DNA of 64,000 bases from Conus ventricosus. Its lineage: Eukaryota > Mollusca > Gastropoda > Neogastropoda > Conidae. The notes under the pieces are model-generated. The model saw nothing but the letters and a program-made list of their open reading frames with translations, did not search any database and was not told where the DNA came from. Location of the stretch: contig CM031628.1 in assembly GCA_018398815.1 (NCBI GenBank), positions 5,122,253 to 5,186,252 of the forward strand, given 5' to 3'. This document shows, piece after piece, positions 1-12,465 of this stretch (the stretch's first letter is position 1; each line of letters begins with the position of its first letter). The translations under genes were made by a program, and so were the position numbers.

Positions 1-349
1 TTCAGTTAGTTGTTTATTTTTGTATTATCGTTCTTGTTCTGTATGTGTACGTTTAGCATCTGTATACCCACGTGCATGGCCTCTCCCTCTGTCTGTTTCT
101 CTGGTGCACTCTGTATTTTCTCCCCCGTCTCCCTGCCATCACACACCCGTGCCTTTGCGATTTTTCATGTGTTAAAATCAAAACAGACGGCTGACAAACC
201 TTTGCACGTCAGTTTGAACTGTGTGCTGTTACGAGTTCTGCGTCTTTATGTCCGTATCAGATTCTGTTTCCTCAGTCTCTGAAGTGTCTTTCTCTGTATG
301 TGTGGGTGCTTGAATACTGGCGCGAACACAGACACACACACAGACACAG

Positions 350-389
<40 letters not shown>

Positions 390-1609
390 CACCCCAAGTG
401 TTTGCACACCAAAATCCACTGCTGAAAACCACCAGCATTGAGCACAAACTGTTCCAGCACGTTTCACATCTCCCAGTTCTAGAGTATCGCGAGAGTAGCG
501 CTTGAGCGGAACAAGAACTCATTCTCGGCCTCATTTTCCCAGCTGGGTGCGAGCCGCCAGCTGTTTCACTTTTGAGAATATCATTTGCTGACACTCGGTC
601 GCCGTTGCTACGATAGATCCAAACGTTGAATGTGTGTTATCTATCTCGGAACTGGTAAAGTTTCTCAGTCATAGTTTCTTGATCAGCACACACACACACG
701 CGCGCGCGCGCGCGCGCACCACACACATACACACACACAAGAGTTGAGCCTCAGAGAGTTCAGAGGTGGTCTAAGGGAGACAACGTTTGCCACATCTGTT
801 TTGTGCTACCAGAATGGTGTCGCTTGCCCTCGTCACTCTCGTGCTTGCCCTCGTCACTCTCGTTGGGGAATTTAAAAAAAAAAAAAAGAAAAAAAAAAAA
901 GGAAGGGGAGAGGAGCAGATGGGGTGGGGGTGGGGTGGGCTGACTACTAGCTGGCTGCAGACAAACACTTGGTCGTAGCAACGATTTCCAGTTCAAATAT
1001 ATCATTGATTCTGATCGCAGTTATCGATCGTTATTTATACCACTCACTATTTTAAGACCAGTTGTACTGTAATCATAAATGTTAACACACACACACACAC
1101 ACACACACACAGATAATATGTCTTACTTTTATTTTACTGTCTTGTCTGTTGAATAATGAAGTCATTGACAGTGAGAAAGTCACGTTATCGTAGTCAAGTC
1201 ATAGTGGGCCTACACCAAAATGTCATGTGATCTCGAAGGTTACGTCTGATTGGGCCTAAGCCAAAATTTCGGGAAGTTCCGATGTGTATTTTGATCCGAA
1301 CCAATATTGACATAAGTCACATATATATCTGTAATTCGCAAACTGGCTGCATTAAACAAACATTTTTCAAAATGTTATTAAACAACAAAAAAAAATGTGT
1401 ATTTGTTTTTGTAATTTCTTAATTTTAATAATTGACAAAATATGCAACAAAAATTTGAATGAATAAATGTTATAAATGTAATTTACAGCTACCATTGTTT
1501 TAATATAAATGATTTTAGTCGGTCAACAAGATTTTTCAATGGGGAATGTCACATAACGCAAATACAATCTATTGAGCGCTCCTGTACCAGGATACCGATA
1601 AAAGTATTT
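1..1609. other. Non-coding stretch with microsatellites
   Basis: I see no gene here. It holds an (AC)n tract at about 329-387, a mixed (AC)n/(CG)n tract at about 687-740, a poly(A) run near 873-900 and (AC)n at 1085-1112. Open frames across these tracts are low-complexity artefacts. From 1140 to 1600 the sequence is plain AT-rich DNA with no motif I recognise. Confidence 0.7.
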
Positions 1610-1897
1610 GTGGTATATGACACTATAGACACGAGCATGCCGCCATACGAGGGTAGAACGCATCATGACAATGTAATCAAGTTAACTACAGACGATGGCC
1701 TCGACTTTAATTGGGATATACCTCCCGAGGACATTGGGGGAGGTGTAAGCGATACCGATTCAGATCATAACGACGAAGAGGACATTGGAGGAGGTGTAAG
1801 CGATACCGATTCAGATCATAACGACGAAGAGGACATTGGAGGAGGTGTAAGCATACCGATGCAGATCATAACGACGAAGAGGAGATTGGAGGTGTAA
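1610..1897 (+). CDS. ORF with 17-residue acidic tandem repeat, unknown product
   Basis: An open frame of 95 codons starts near 1610. From about residue 42 it carries a 17-residue unit, DIGGGVSDTDSDHNDEE (51 bp), about three times. A further DNA copy follows out of frame after a short indel near 1850-1900. The repeat is strongly acidic. The frame is lost before a LINE fragment begins at about 2115, so this may be the end of a broken gene or an exon of one. I do not recognise the product. Acidic N-terminal repeats occur in transposases and chromatin proteins, but nothing else here supports either. It could also be a chance open frame over a minisatellite. Confidence 0.3.
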   Translation: MVYDTIDTSMPPYEGRTHHDNVIKLTTDDGLDFNWDIPPEDIGGGVSDTDSDHNDEEDIGGGVSDTDSDHNDEEDIGGGVSIPMQIITTKRRLEV

Positions 1898-2114
1898 GCG
1901 ATACCAATTCAGATCATAACGACGAAGAAGTGGAGGATAGTTTCGATGAAAATTCTAATGTGGGGATCATTCAATTCAAGAAACCATTAGACCAATACCA
2001 CCAGCTAATAACAGTATTGACTTGCGTTACCTCCTATGGTTTTATATTTTGTATGGTTAATACGCTATCCTCAACGCAGATCCAAAAAGCAACGGACTCT
2101 TTTGCTTGGATTGT

Positions 2115-2430
2115 TCATCAACAACAACGAGCTCTGGACAAACCAGCTTGCCCACAGAACAGGAAATCAAGAAACGACGTTGGGGCTGGACTTGGACATG
2201 CGCTGCGGAAGCCTGCAAGCAACATCACTTTTGACAAGCCTTACCATGGAACTCCCAAGGAAAACAGGTTGGTCAAGGAACATTGGCGTGGGAACCTGGA
2301 TGCAGACATCTGGAACATAGAGGGATGACTTGGAACCAGCTGGAAATGTCTGCGTCATCTCGACGGGCCAACAGAACATCATCATCATTGCACATTAGCC
2401 CTTCTGGGGTACAGGCCGCCTACCTAGGGG
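2115..2430 (+). pseudogene. LINE ORF2 C-terminal remnant
   Basis: Read across three frames, this stretch gives the C-terminal signature common to many animal non-LTR retrotransposons. There is a basic KKRRWGW-type segment, then LGHALRKPASNIT, then a Trp/Arg-rich block (WRGNLDADI) and MTWNQLE. At least two frameshifts separate these pieces, so it is a dead 5'-truncated copy. The RT domain is absent. The sequence just downstream ends at about 2430 in ordinary DNA. Confidence 0.6.
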
Positions 2431-2526
2431 CTCGGAAGAAGTTAATAAATTTGCATAAAAAGAGCGTTTGCTTGTTCGTTCTTCATTTTTTGGCTGTGTG
2501 TGTGTGTGTCGTGCGTGTATACGCCT

Positions 2527-2700
2527 CAGCCCTGATGTGGCCCTTTGCGGTCGGCTGGGCTATAAGCAACATTATCACGCCTCGCCCTGATGTGGCCCTT
2601 TGCGGGTCGGCTGGGCTATAAGCAACATATCTTATCTTATCGAGTATAAGATAAGATAATGTTGCTTATAGCCCAGCCGACCGCAGGGATCAGGGCTGAT
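2527..2700. repeat. Cluster of three short retroposon tails, two in inverted orientation
   Basis: Two plus-strand copies (about 2527-2577 and 2585-2640) of the tail containing CCTTTGCGGTCGGCTGGGCT then TATAAGCAACAT and a TATCTTATC end are followed by a minus-strand copy at about 2648-2697. Copies two and three form a hairpin with arms of about 48 bases. The same tail recurs at 24.56, 44.65, 45.81 and 57.05 kb. Confidence 0.75.
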
Positions 2701-4593
2701 CTTATTGAGTATACCTGTGTGCGTGTGCGTGCGTGTGTGTGTGAGTGTAAAATGTGTGAGACTGCACTGTTTTGATCAGATCTTCATTGTCTCAACACAC
2801 GTCGTTTTGGGGGAAACATCAAATCACCACAATGCTTGCATATCAGACATATCCCCCTCCACCCCCCCCCCCCCCCCCCTCGATGTAACAACTGTCTAGA
2901 GTGAGTGTGTATGTTACGTGACTCATGCTGTCGGTCGCAATATCGCATGGAAGCTTTCATGCCGAACATTTAAGTAGTGGGACGCCAGTTATTTTCTTTG
3001 TCATTCCCTGCTGGTCGGTGGAGAGATCGGCAGAAGGCACCCAGGTGGCAGATGGGTGTAGGGCGACACTGATTTCCTTCCTCGCACAACGAGTGACGAC
3101 GGGGGACGGCTCTGAGGCGGCGTGACACTTGGCGAACTACCAGTGGCCTGCACGTCTAGGGCTCTCCCCTGGCTTGGGGGGGGGGGGGGGGGGGGGGGGG
3201 AGGAACGTCCCTCATGAGCGCAGAGTGGGCATGAACCTACGTGCAGCGGCTCGGCGACTTGTGCCTCGTACGTCTCCCGAGTCGGCCTCACGGACAGTCG
3301 CCACTCAGCAAGAAGCCCTGATGACGGCCTTGGAGGAACCACCACCACCACCACGACATCTACAACATCAACATCAACTGCAGCCGAACCACCTTCAGAC
3401 GACCGCTTGGTGGTCATAACGACTACTTACCTCATCTAGGCTCCTGCCTGATGGCGCCATCCTTCCCGGGACCCTCCACCCGACGCTAACCCAGACTTCT
3501 TGACCCAACCTGCCAGTCTACAATGTCTGTGCCAAGACAAACGTATCAATGTCACAGCCTTGGCCGAGGCGAAATCTTGTCCCTAAAAGCGTTTTGCTAT
3601 GAGGACGTTAAACTCATCCTTCTCCCCTTATGTCTTTCTGATGTAATCCCACACTAATCCCGTCATCATTTCAGTTCGTATCTGAAGCCGTGTGTGGACA
3701 ACGAAGGGATTGAATTAGTGCAATGTCGTACGCACATGAAGTGTGTTTACAGCATGTAGCCTGAATCTCAGTCACAGCAGCCAAAAAGACATTTAGTAAA
3801 CACTGAGTGCGCGCAAGTGTGTTCCTTGTCTGCAATTTTGGTACCAGTAGAACCCTTGCTCTGTGTGGAGTATGGCTGTAGTCTTATCAGTTAACAGCAA
3901 GTGGTTGGCGACTGTATTTACTGATCAACTAAAACAAATGGTCACAACTACCAGGTCTAAACACGCTTGTCTTTTAACGAGAGAGAGAGAGTATGCGCCT
4001 TTGGCTTGGCTTTGCTTGATTTAAGTGAGCTCTTTTCAAAAACATTTTTCGACGGATCTTAAAATTGCCACAGGTTTGACACTGTCGGTGATATAAGACA
4101 TCGTACAATAGTCGTATGACCATCCTCCCATCCAATCCGTTCCTCGCATCGCCAGTGCCTCACGTGCGTCAACGCGTGCGTGCATGAGTGTGTGTGTGTG
4201 TGTGTGTGTGTGATCGATTGATAATCTTTGTACCACAAAGGGTGACTGATAAGCATGAAGATGCCTTTTTTTTTTCCTTATCAGGCTCTTGTCCCTTCAG
4301 GGACCAAGGATACACGTGAATACTATCACAAAACAGTGGTGATTCATGCTGGCGGAAAGGAAAACAATACATTCACATAAAAAGTGTCTGTCGCGCGCGT
4401 GCACACCACACACACACACACACACACACGCACCCACACATGGTACATAATATTCCTTGGTCAAAATGGGCATACAAGAAACATCAGTCACAGGAATGGT
4501 CATCAACATAGCCCGCGGACAAATGTACAGTGACGTAGAGGCAGTCACGTTTAAGAAGATTAGCACATTCTTGTTCATGTGTGTGGGTGTGGG

Positions 4594-4639
<46 letters not shown>

Positions 4640-5502
4640 CTCATATTAAATTTAGCAACTATAGAACAACCTATCATCATCACGAACAGCTGATGCTTTT
4701 GAAAACTGTAACAGCACCAGACGGCAGACCAAACCAAAGTATGAGAAGTAGGAGTGACGGTTGTGACGTTGGGGAAGTGTCACCGCCAAACGGTGTGTCG
4801 ATAGACAGGTCGACCCTCGCCGGTGAGTCAGTCGACTCGCTGAAAAGGGGAGAAGGGTTGCGAAACAGCGCGATCTTCGTTTTGTTCTAACTGGTGAACA
4901 AAATATGAAGAATGTCCCCTCACTTGCATCATCTAACCAAAAACCCTAGCTGACATTCACCCTTGAATTGGTACAAAAGATGAAGTGGACTCGAAACAAA
5001 AGAAAGTAAATTCCCCTGTCTGAAAGAAATGGTCGAGCCCGAAGCGAGTGTGTTGGGACATGTCATTTAGGCACACGCCTTTCGCTTTACGGATTGGCTT
5101 TGGTTTTCGGTTGTCATTCTTATTTTCAGTTCCGAACACACATTGTTTCCAGTTTCGAATATTGGCATTAGCTGATAAGTTGTCACAACAACAAAGAAAC
5201 AAAACAAAACAAAGAAACTGACAGAGCTATTGAAAAAAAAAAAAAAGAGAGAAGAAAATCGAACATACATACACACACGATCACATGAAGGCTTCCCCAC
5301 TATTCTCAGCTGGTCATGATAAGCAGTGGTGACAAGTAGGCAGGCTCACGTGTGTGAGTTTTGTTTCAACCAAGTCCGATTCGTTAAGGTCTGGTCTTCT
5401 TATTGTTTTCAGCACAGTGGAGGAAATGATTGATGGAATGTGGTGTTGCCCTTCAGGATGGAATGCCATGTGCAAGAAAAAACAACAACAAAACCCAGTA
5501 CT

Positions 5503-5551
<49 letters not shown>

Positions 5552-5621
5552 GAGAGAGAGAGAAAATTCATTATTACTCAGGAATGTAGGTTTTAGGTGC
5601 ACGCAGTCTTCTAATCTGTCC

Positions 5622-5674
<53 letters not shown>

Positions 5675-5940
5675 ACTGAGGGGTTAGTGTCTCGGGCATA
5701 TGATGATTAATTTGCATCTCCGACTAGACCAATCCGGTCGTAATTAGAAACAGAAATGATCGTGGTTGTCTGTATTGTAATACAGGATATTAGGCATCCA
5801 GATTCACGTCTAGAAACAGCACCGACAGTTCAGAACTGTAAAAGGGCAACAGAGACCAACGCACGATTGATATACTTCCTTGTCAGCGAAGTCAAGTCTA
5901 AACATAGTACGCCCTATGGAGACTTTGGCCTTAGGACGTA
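2701..5940. other. Non-coding, repeat-rich stretch
   Basis: No supported gene. It contains C-runs (about 2860-2880), a long G-run (about 3176-3200), (TG)n at 4188-4212, (AC)n near 4408-4430, and three (GA)n blocks at about 4599-4635, 5506-5560 and 5627-5671. The GC-rich block 3000-3640 ends in a gaggacgttaaac-type tail, seen on many molluscan retroposons, so it is probably an old SINE or LINE 3' end. Open frames on both strands of 3000-3420 are coincident and compositionally biased. Confidence 0.55.
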
Positions 5941-5941
5941 C

Positions 5942-6297
5942 TATCTTTGGTCCAAAATCGGAAATGAAATGAGGTAGGGAACAGTAAACGATAAACAGTA
6001 AACAAGTGGGGTATTTTTTGCTCCCATAAGAAAACCTAACACAGAGTAACTTTTATTCAAGACTGGCATAGCCTTTTAAACTTGAATAAAGTCAGACAAA
6101 TACATAGACGAACAATCTAATAGTGGGGGAAACAACAAGCGCTTACTATTTCCCCCACTATTAGATTCGTCTATGTATTTGTCTGACTTTATTCAAGTTT
6201 AAAAGGCTGTGCCAGTCTTGAATAAAAGTTACTCTGTGTTAGGTTTTCTTCTGGGAGCAAAAAATACCCCACTTGTTTACTGTTTATCTTTGGTCCA
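5942..6297. mobile_element. Foldback (hairpin) element with 13-bp flanking duplication
   Basis: Two arms of about 140 bp (5991-6132 and 6149-6287) are near-perfect reverse complements around a 16-base loop. The direct repeat TATCTTTGGTCCA occurs at 5942-5954 and again at 6285-6297, as expected for a target-site duplication. No coding capacity is visible. A foldback or MITE-like element is the simplest reading. The arms differ by only a few bases, so it is young, gene-converted, or partly an assembly product. Confidence 0.65.
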
Positions 6298-6399
6298 GTC
6301 AGAGACGTGAAAGAAACAACAACAAAAAGAAAAAAACATCCGGCAAAAAGTCATAGAAAAGAAAGTTTGCAAATCTGGGCCCTGCAGAAACCTTGACAG

Positions 6400-8009
6400 A
6401 CATTCAAACATCATCCAAGAAGGCTCAAATGCCGCAAAACACCATGGTTAAACTCTGAACGGAGACAAATTAAAAAGCAGTGGGAGCAGACCATTAGCGT
6501 CTTGTGAGACGCAGCTACTGGGCTTTGTCGATGAGGTCTCCAAAGCGCTTGAAGACGGACTGCAGGAGGACTTACTGGTCCTAGACTTCAGTAAAGCCTT
6601 TGACAAGGTGAGTCATAGCCTCCTTGTCCACAAACTTCGTCACCTTGGCATCTGCGGTCAGGTCAACGCATGGATTGAGGAATTCCTACGTGACTGGAAA
6701 CAGTCCGTCGTCGTCAACGGGTCAGAATCAGAGTCTGTTCCAGTAGAGTCAGGGATACCACAGGGCTCGGTCCCCGGCCCGACCCTATTCCTACTGTTCA
6801 TCAATGACCTGCCGACCGGTCTGACCTCTACAGCTAGGCTCTTTGCGGATGACACAGCTTGTCACATGAATGTTTGCTCAGCGCAAGACCAGGAAAACTT
6901 ACAGGAAGACCTCGACAAACTCGCCACTTGGGAGAAAAAGTGGAAAATGTGCTTCCACCCCCAGAAGTGCACTACGGTTCACATGACCAGGTGGCTGACC
7001 ACCCTCCACCACGACTACCAGCTCCGTGGCCATACGCTTCAAGAGGAATCCCAGGCAAAATACCTGGGCGTTTCCATCACGCATGACCTGGACCGGAAGC
7101 CCCACATAATCAACATAACCAATAAGGCAAACAAAGCACTGGGCTTCATCAGAAGAAACATCAGACTAAACAGCATGTCCATTAAGCAGGCTGCATACAA
7201 GGTACTGGTGCGACCCATATTGGAATATACTGGAACAGTATGGGACCCCTTCACTGATGAAAACATCAAAGCAGTGGAAAAGATTTAGCGACGGGCGGCA
7301 AGATGGGTCTCGCACCGATTCGGCAAACATCCAGCGTTGAAGAGATGCTCAGCGATCTAGAATGGCCAACGCTGCAGACTCGCAGGAAAAGAGCGAGACT
7401 CACCATGTTTTACAAAATCTACCATGGCATGGCCTGCGTCAACTCCCAGTACCTTCCCCACGTCAGCGCCAGAAGACGTTCTTCAAGGCGCGCCCACCAC
7501 CTCCACTATGACGTCCCACAGAGCCGCCCTGAATACCGTCATAAATCCTTTTTCCCAAGGACCATTCCGGAGTGGAACAGCCTTCCTGCAGAGACTGTGT
7601 CGGCGCCATCCCTGGCTGCCTTCCAGGCCAGGATGGCACGCCTTCAGTAACCCCTCCCCAAGAAACCCCCCCCTCCGCCCCCTCCACCCCCCCCCCCCCA
7701 ATCACTGGCTCACTAACCCCTCCCCCAAAGAGAGGAAAGAAATACCACAAGAGACCTAACTACCAACCCGACCCACCCAACCCAACCCGACCTAACGCTA
7801 ACGTAATCGTGATTTGCAATACCCTGACCTTTCGTACCCCCAAAACCCTTCACTGCCCTCCCCCCCGCCCCCCCCCTGTCCCGCTGGTAACGGATTTGGC
7901 AATCTTTGAAAACTTTATGTGGACTCGGCGGAACGGAAGTTTTCTCCAAAGTGCGTGAATCGTCTGACTGTAGATGTTGGCTGCCAAAATACAAGAAGAA
8001 GAAGCGTCC
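6400..8009 (+). pseudogene. Non-LTR retrotransposon (jockey/CR1-type) ORF2 remnant
   Basis: The piece starts in the linker after the endonuclease (TPWLNSERRQIKK near 6440). It jumps by an internal deletion into the reverse transcriptase at SCETQLLGFVDEV (about 6500). The catalytic motif LDFSKAFDKV lies at about 6580-6610, GIPQGSV at about 6750 and FADDT at about 6840-6855. A thumb-like region follows (KYLGVSITHDL, about 7050). The frame stops at a TAG (7285) where the family usually has Gln in VEKIQRRAARWV, then continues in another frame to about 7650 (RTIPEWNSLP). A C-rich 3' UTR ends in a short (GAA)n tail near 7999-8008. It is a 5'-truncated, mutated, non-autonomous copy. Confidence 0.85.
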
Positions 8010-9442
8010 AATGCTCATGTCCATCAAATCTGCGAGCCAAATCAAGATAACACTTTAAAAATAAGTAAACATCATTCTGCTCCAAGCTGATGCCAATCAT
8101 TAACATCTTCATTCAGCGGTGGCTGGAAATATTTTCAGGCGCCATTACTATTTATAGTATTAATCAATATGTCAAGATGGGTCATGCTAGCCCTTGTGAT
8201 TGGTGAGAGAATGCAAATGCACAGGTTTACTACGGACACACACACATAGTTATGTCCCTTTTTAAATCGACCACTTCCGGCCAGAGTAAAAATAAAAAAC
8301 CTGCTGGAAATCAACTTTACAGTGCAAGACTGTGTTTCAGCGCATTTTCAAAGGTAACGACCAGTTTCCTGATGAGATAAGAAAATGGTAAGCGTCATTT
8401 TTATGTAAGTAGTGGGTGGAAGTGTTCTGTGTTTAAATGTGTATAATGTAATGTTTAGGTTTCACTTTTGAGTTTATCTGCAGCCTAATCGAACCCAACT
8501 CTGCCCCTGTCCATTTATCTTTGAAGTTAGAACTCGTCTAATGTTATAGGGTACGAACCGAACCCAGGGCATCACCAGTTTACTTAGGCCTGTATAAATG
8601 TGAACTTGTAAACGAAATCAAGTAACTGGAACAGCCTTTTTCTGTCTTGTACTCCCGCGAGACTACAGTTCCCTCCAAATACAGTGAGCACAGTCCCGGC
8701 TAACCTGTCTGCAGTTAGTTTGTAACTTTTGGATGAATCTGCAGTTTAAAAAAAAAAAATAAATAAATGAAATAAAATTAAATTCTGCAAAGACAAGACA
8801 GAAAGAGAACTTTCCTAGCTAGTTTCCTTACCCCCAGAAAATTGAAGGCTGCATCCAAATCAGTGACATAGACCTGTGTACTTTTCCATCAAAATTTAGC
8901 AGTGTTTCTGATCCAGTTGTTACTGTACCATATTTCTTTTACTTTAAATAACAATTTATTTGTTTGGAGTTATGTGGACGGACAACAATTAAAAAATCTG
9001 TTAAATTGCAAGATAACATGAAATGGTAATTGTCAGTTGTCCTTTCTGTTTTGGGAACACAAATATATAAACTACCATTTATAAGTAATGTGTGTATAAC
9101 TTTATACTGAAAGACGATTAAAGCTGTCTGGCTAATGCAGTAGGAATTTGCATTGATACACATGCACTCTCATGTATGTATATGTGCATGCCCATCTTTT
9201 CTGACATGCATTAATTACCAATAGTAGATACTATGGGTGGCCAGAAATGGTTTGTACTGGTCAGTAAGCGGTTTATCAACAGGAGTTACAATCTAGCTTA
9301 CTCAACAAAACCAAAGACAAATTTACAATGGTGACTTTAGGCAATTAGCAATTCAAGAGGCTTCTTCAGACCGATAATGCAACGTGGTAGTTTGCTTTAG
9401 AGTTAAAGAAAGTAAACGTACAGTAAAATGCAAATTCTGAAA

Positions 9443-9473
<31 letters not shown>

Positions 9474-9879
9474 CGTTTACCCGACTGATCTAGGATTTAA
9501 TAGAATGAAAAGTGAGTTTTATGGTAATTTACAGGGTTTTGAAAGTTATTTTTCACCATTTGCTCAGCTGCAGTAACGGTCTTCCAGTTCCATCAATACC
9601 TAATCTATCTGTGAGAGAAAAAAAAAAGTTTGCTGATGCTACCAACTGGCAGACCTGATGCAGAGGTGCTGATGTTGTTGGCAATGGCATCCAGTTTTCT
9701 AGGGCAATGCTTTGCGGTCATGTATGGTTCTTATGAGGAATCCTGCTTACCTGTACTGTGTCCTGTAGAAAATACTGGAAGGGGTTCTGTGTAGGAGCAT
9801 CATTTTCACAGTGTTGGGGGTGGGGGAGAAGGGAATGAGAGTGTCTCAGGGTGTTAATCTAAGCTCTTCATGCAGAAGT
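8010..9879. other. AT-rich non-coding DNA, no gene seen
   Basis: No coding or RNA signature found. A donor-like sequence follows an ATAAGAAAATG stretch near 8390, which could end an untranslated first exon of the plus-strand gene, but nothing confirms it. A G-run of about 30 bases lies at 9445-9473. Confidence 0.5.
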
Positions 9880-11580
9880 TTTGTTGTCAGCCTTGCTATG
9901 ATTGTGGTAGAGAGGGCCATCTGAGTTGTTGAATCGTTCCTTTTTAAAAAGAAGTTTTATGAACTGTTTACAGAGTTGTTGAATCATTGTGGATATTCCT
10001 GATGAATGCAGATAAGGTCTCAGTACAACTCTAGTGGCATGTCTCTGGACTGGTTCCAATCAATCAGTGTCTTTGGTTGATTTGAGAGTGCTACACTGAA
10101 GATGATCAGGACACATTTAAATGACTGGTACACCAAGTTCCTGATGATCTGGGAGCTGATTTGCAAGTTTCTCTTTCCAAAGCCAAGGGTTTTGTTAGCT
10201 CAGGAGCTGAGATCTTCTCATGCGTTTTCCAGCATAAGCCTTTGCTTAATTGTTACTCCAAGGTAGTGTAGGGCATCCTCTGTTTGCAGTATTTGGCCAT
10301 GCAGTTTTTAAGCATACTTTTGTGGTTTCCTAGTGTTTGACTCTCACAAATTATTGTACTTTAAAGGATTGAATGCCATGTCCCAGCTCTTTTCCGACTT
10401 GGTGAGTCTGTGAGGGTCTTCTTGTAGGTGAACATGGTCCTGGGACACTGACACTCTTCATCTTCATCCGTATAGTGTCATCAATCAACAGGATGATTAT
10501 TCTGACACTTGTAACGGAGGGGTAAGCGCAGGGGGGAGGGAAAAAAAAACAAAACAAACCCACACGACAACAGCTTGTGACTACTGGTGGAGTTTACGAG
10601 CTCCCGACGTGAGCACACCAAGAGACATGGCTCCAACCACAGCCTCAGTCAGTGAATCGTTCCACTCTGAGGGATGGTTCGCAGGAGGAACAAATAAATC
10701 CGGTGTTCCCGTTGACACTGAAGTCTAGCAAGCTGCCCTGAGTGTGCTCTTCTGTCCCTCTTTTTAGGTGCTCTCAACTTTGGCTGCTGGGATTTACGAA
10801 TTTTGCCAAAATCCACCTGGACTATGTTGTTAATGATTTTGTACATCATGGTGAGCCTTGGGATCTTACGTCGGTTTTGTAGGGATGTCCATCCGAGGTG
10901 GTGTAACATGTTGGAGACACTAGCTAGACACAACTTTGTACACTGCTGTGCCATCTGCAACCTTGTTGTCGATGTCAGATTTCCAGGCAGCTCTTTAATA
11001 GATTAAAAAAAAAGAAGAAAAGTCTAAGGACTGAGCCTTGAGATACTCCAAAACAGACATCAGTGAAGCTGGGGCTGACCCCACTTACCATCATGGCCTG
11101 TTTCCCATTCCTGAGAAAATCTGCAGCCAGTCTGCTGGTGTTGCCAAAGACCAAAGATGTCATCAAGTAGCAGTTTGTGCTGGAGCAGATTGTGGTTGAC
11201 TTGTTAAAGGCCTTTGCAAAATCCATGACAAGGACAACAGTCTGTTGCCTCTTTTCAGTACTCTCAAAGTACTGGTTGATGAATTCAAGGAGTTGTATCT
11301 CGCAGTATCTCTGGTATCTCTCTTCTTGCTGGCCCTTTGCTGCTGCTCTATGACAGAGTATTCTGTCCTGCCACAGGTGACGACTAGTGGTGATACGCTC
11401 CATGATTGTGCATGGTATGAGGGTTGGGACGCTGGACAAAAGTCAACCGAGTCATACTAATCTCCTGTAAGACTTGCATGTAAGGTTTGTGTTGTTTCAC
11501 TTTCAGTCTGATGGCACAATTCCAGTGGTGATAGATGACTGGAAAATTGTGGTTAAACCTTGGGATGTTCATAATGCCAG
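9880..11580 (-). pseudogene. Scrambled non-LTR retrotransposon remnant
   Basis: Minus-strand pieces of an RT of the jockey/CR1 type. From 11440 down to about 10975: CEIQLLEFINQ, VLVMDFAKAFNKS and GVSQGSV, then a decayed active site (VADG instead of FADD) near 10965. From about 10930 to 10650 comes the C-terminal part (MLHHLGWTSLQNRRK, TIPQSGTIH). Further downstream, 10510-9900 carries the missing middle (a FADDT-like box, then LHYLGVTIKQRL and the thumb). So the middle segment sits 3' of the C-terminal segment. Stops and frameshifts are frequent and it is certainly dead. Confidence 0.7.
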
Positions 11581-11837
11581 CTCTTAATGTACAAACGGGC
11601 TGATGTTGTCTGGTCTTCTGGTTTTGACAGGTTCAGTTCAATTTGCAGCAACTGAATGGCAAAACTTTGCCCCTGACTCTCCGGGGGCCTTCTGAAGCAC
11701 CAGAACTTCTGCCTTTACTTTCTTCCTTTTTCACCAATTTTAGATGCCATACCTATGTTTTAGCATGTATAATTTAGGTTCTGGGCTTTTAGTTAGATTC
11801 TTATCCAAGGTATTGGACAGATAGAAAGGCAGAACAT

Positions 11838-11915
11838 TGCTATGTGTGTGTGTGTATGTGTGTGTGTGTGTGTCACTGTGTGCATGTGTGTGTGTGTGTG
11901 TGTGTGTGTCACTGT

Positions 11916-11963
<48 letters not shown>

Positions 11964-11995
11964 CAGAGAGAGAGGGAGAGAGAGAGCTAGAGACT

Positions 11996-12024
<29 letters not shown>
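11838..12024. repeat. (TG)n followed by (GA)n microsatellite
   Basis: Long TG tract with a few interruptions up to about 11962, then a GAGA tract to about 12020. It lies directly upstream of a candidate exon. Confidence 0.9.
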
Positions 12025-12029
<5 letters not shown>

Positions 12030-12084
12030 AGGGGGTGGATGAAAGGTCCACAGAGAACTGTATGTATGTTTTCTGTGTGTTCAG

Positions 12085-12197
12085 ACAGTGTGACCCCATG
12101 GCGTTCCCTGATCAGCCGATGATGTCAGAGGTGGAGATTGAAATGGATGTGGCTGAAGAACCAGAACCACCATGGAGCACACAGGACCAGGGGGCAG
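12085..12197 (+). CDS. Candidate first coding exon, acidic, of the integrase-family gene
   Basis: A good acceptor (tttctgtgtgttcag) ends at 12084 and a good donor (CAG then GTCAGT) starts at 12198. In between, ATG at 12098 opens a frame of 33 codons, MAFPDQPMMSEVEIEMDVAE and onward, rich in Glu/Asp and Pro, ending in phase 1. The composition differs sharply from the microsatellite DNA on both sides. Assigning it to the same gene as the exons at 21.4-32.7 kb is inference from strand and order only. It could be a terminal exon of another gene or a chance open frame. Confidence 0.4.
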
Positions 12198-12407
12198 GTC
12201 AGTGTCTATCACATGCATATGCTTGCATGCACGTGCGTGCACGCACGCACATACACAGCCATGCACACATGCACACACACGCACGCACGCACGCACGCAC
12301 GCAGACTCTTCTGTGTTTTAGTGTACGTACAGTATAGTCAGGCATATTTTGTCTACTTAAAAACGCATGCATGCGAACACATGTGCACACACACTCACAC
12401 CACACAC

Positions 12408-12465
<58 letters not shown>

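Noticed and set aside
3001..3419. Overlapping open frames of 96 and 138 codons on opposite strands
   Set aside because: GC-rich, Pro/Gly/Val-biased, no known motif, G-run inside one of them, and a retroposon-like tail downstream.
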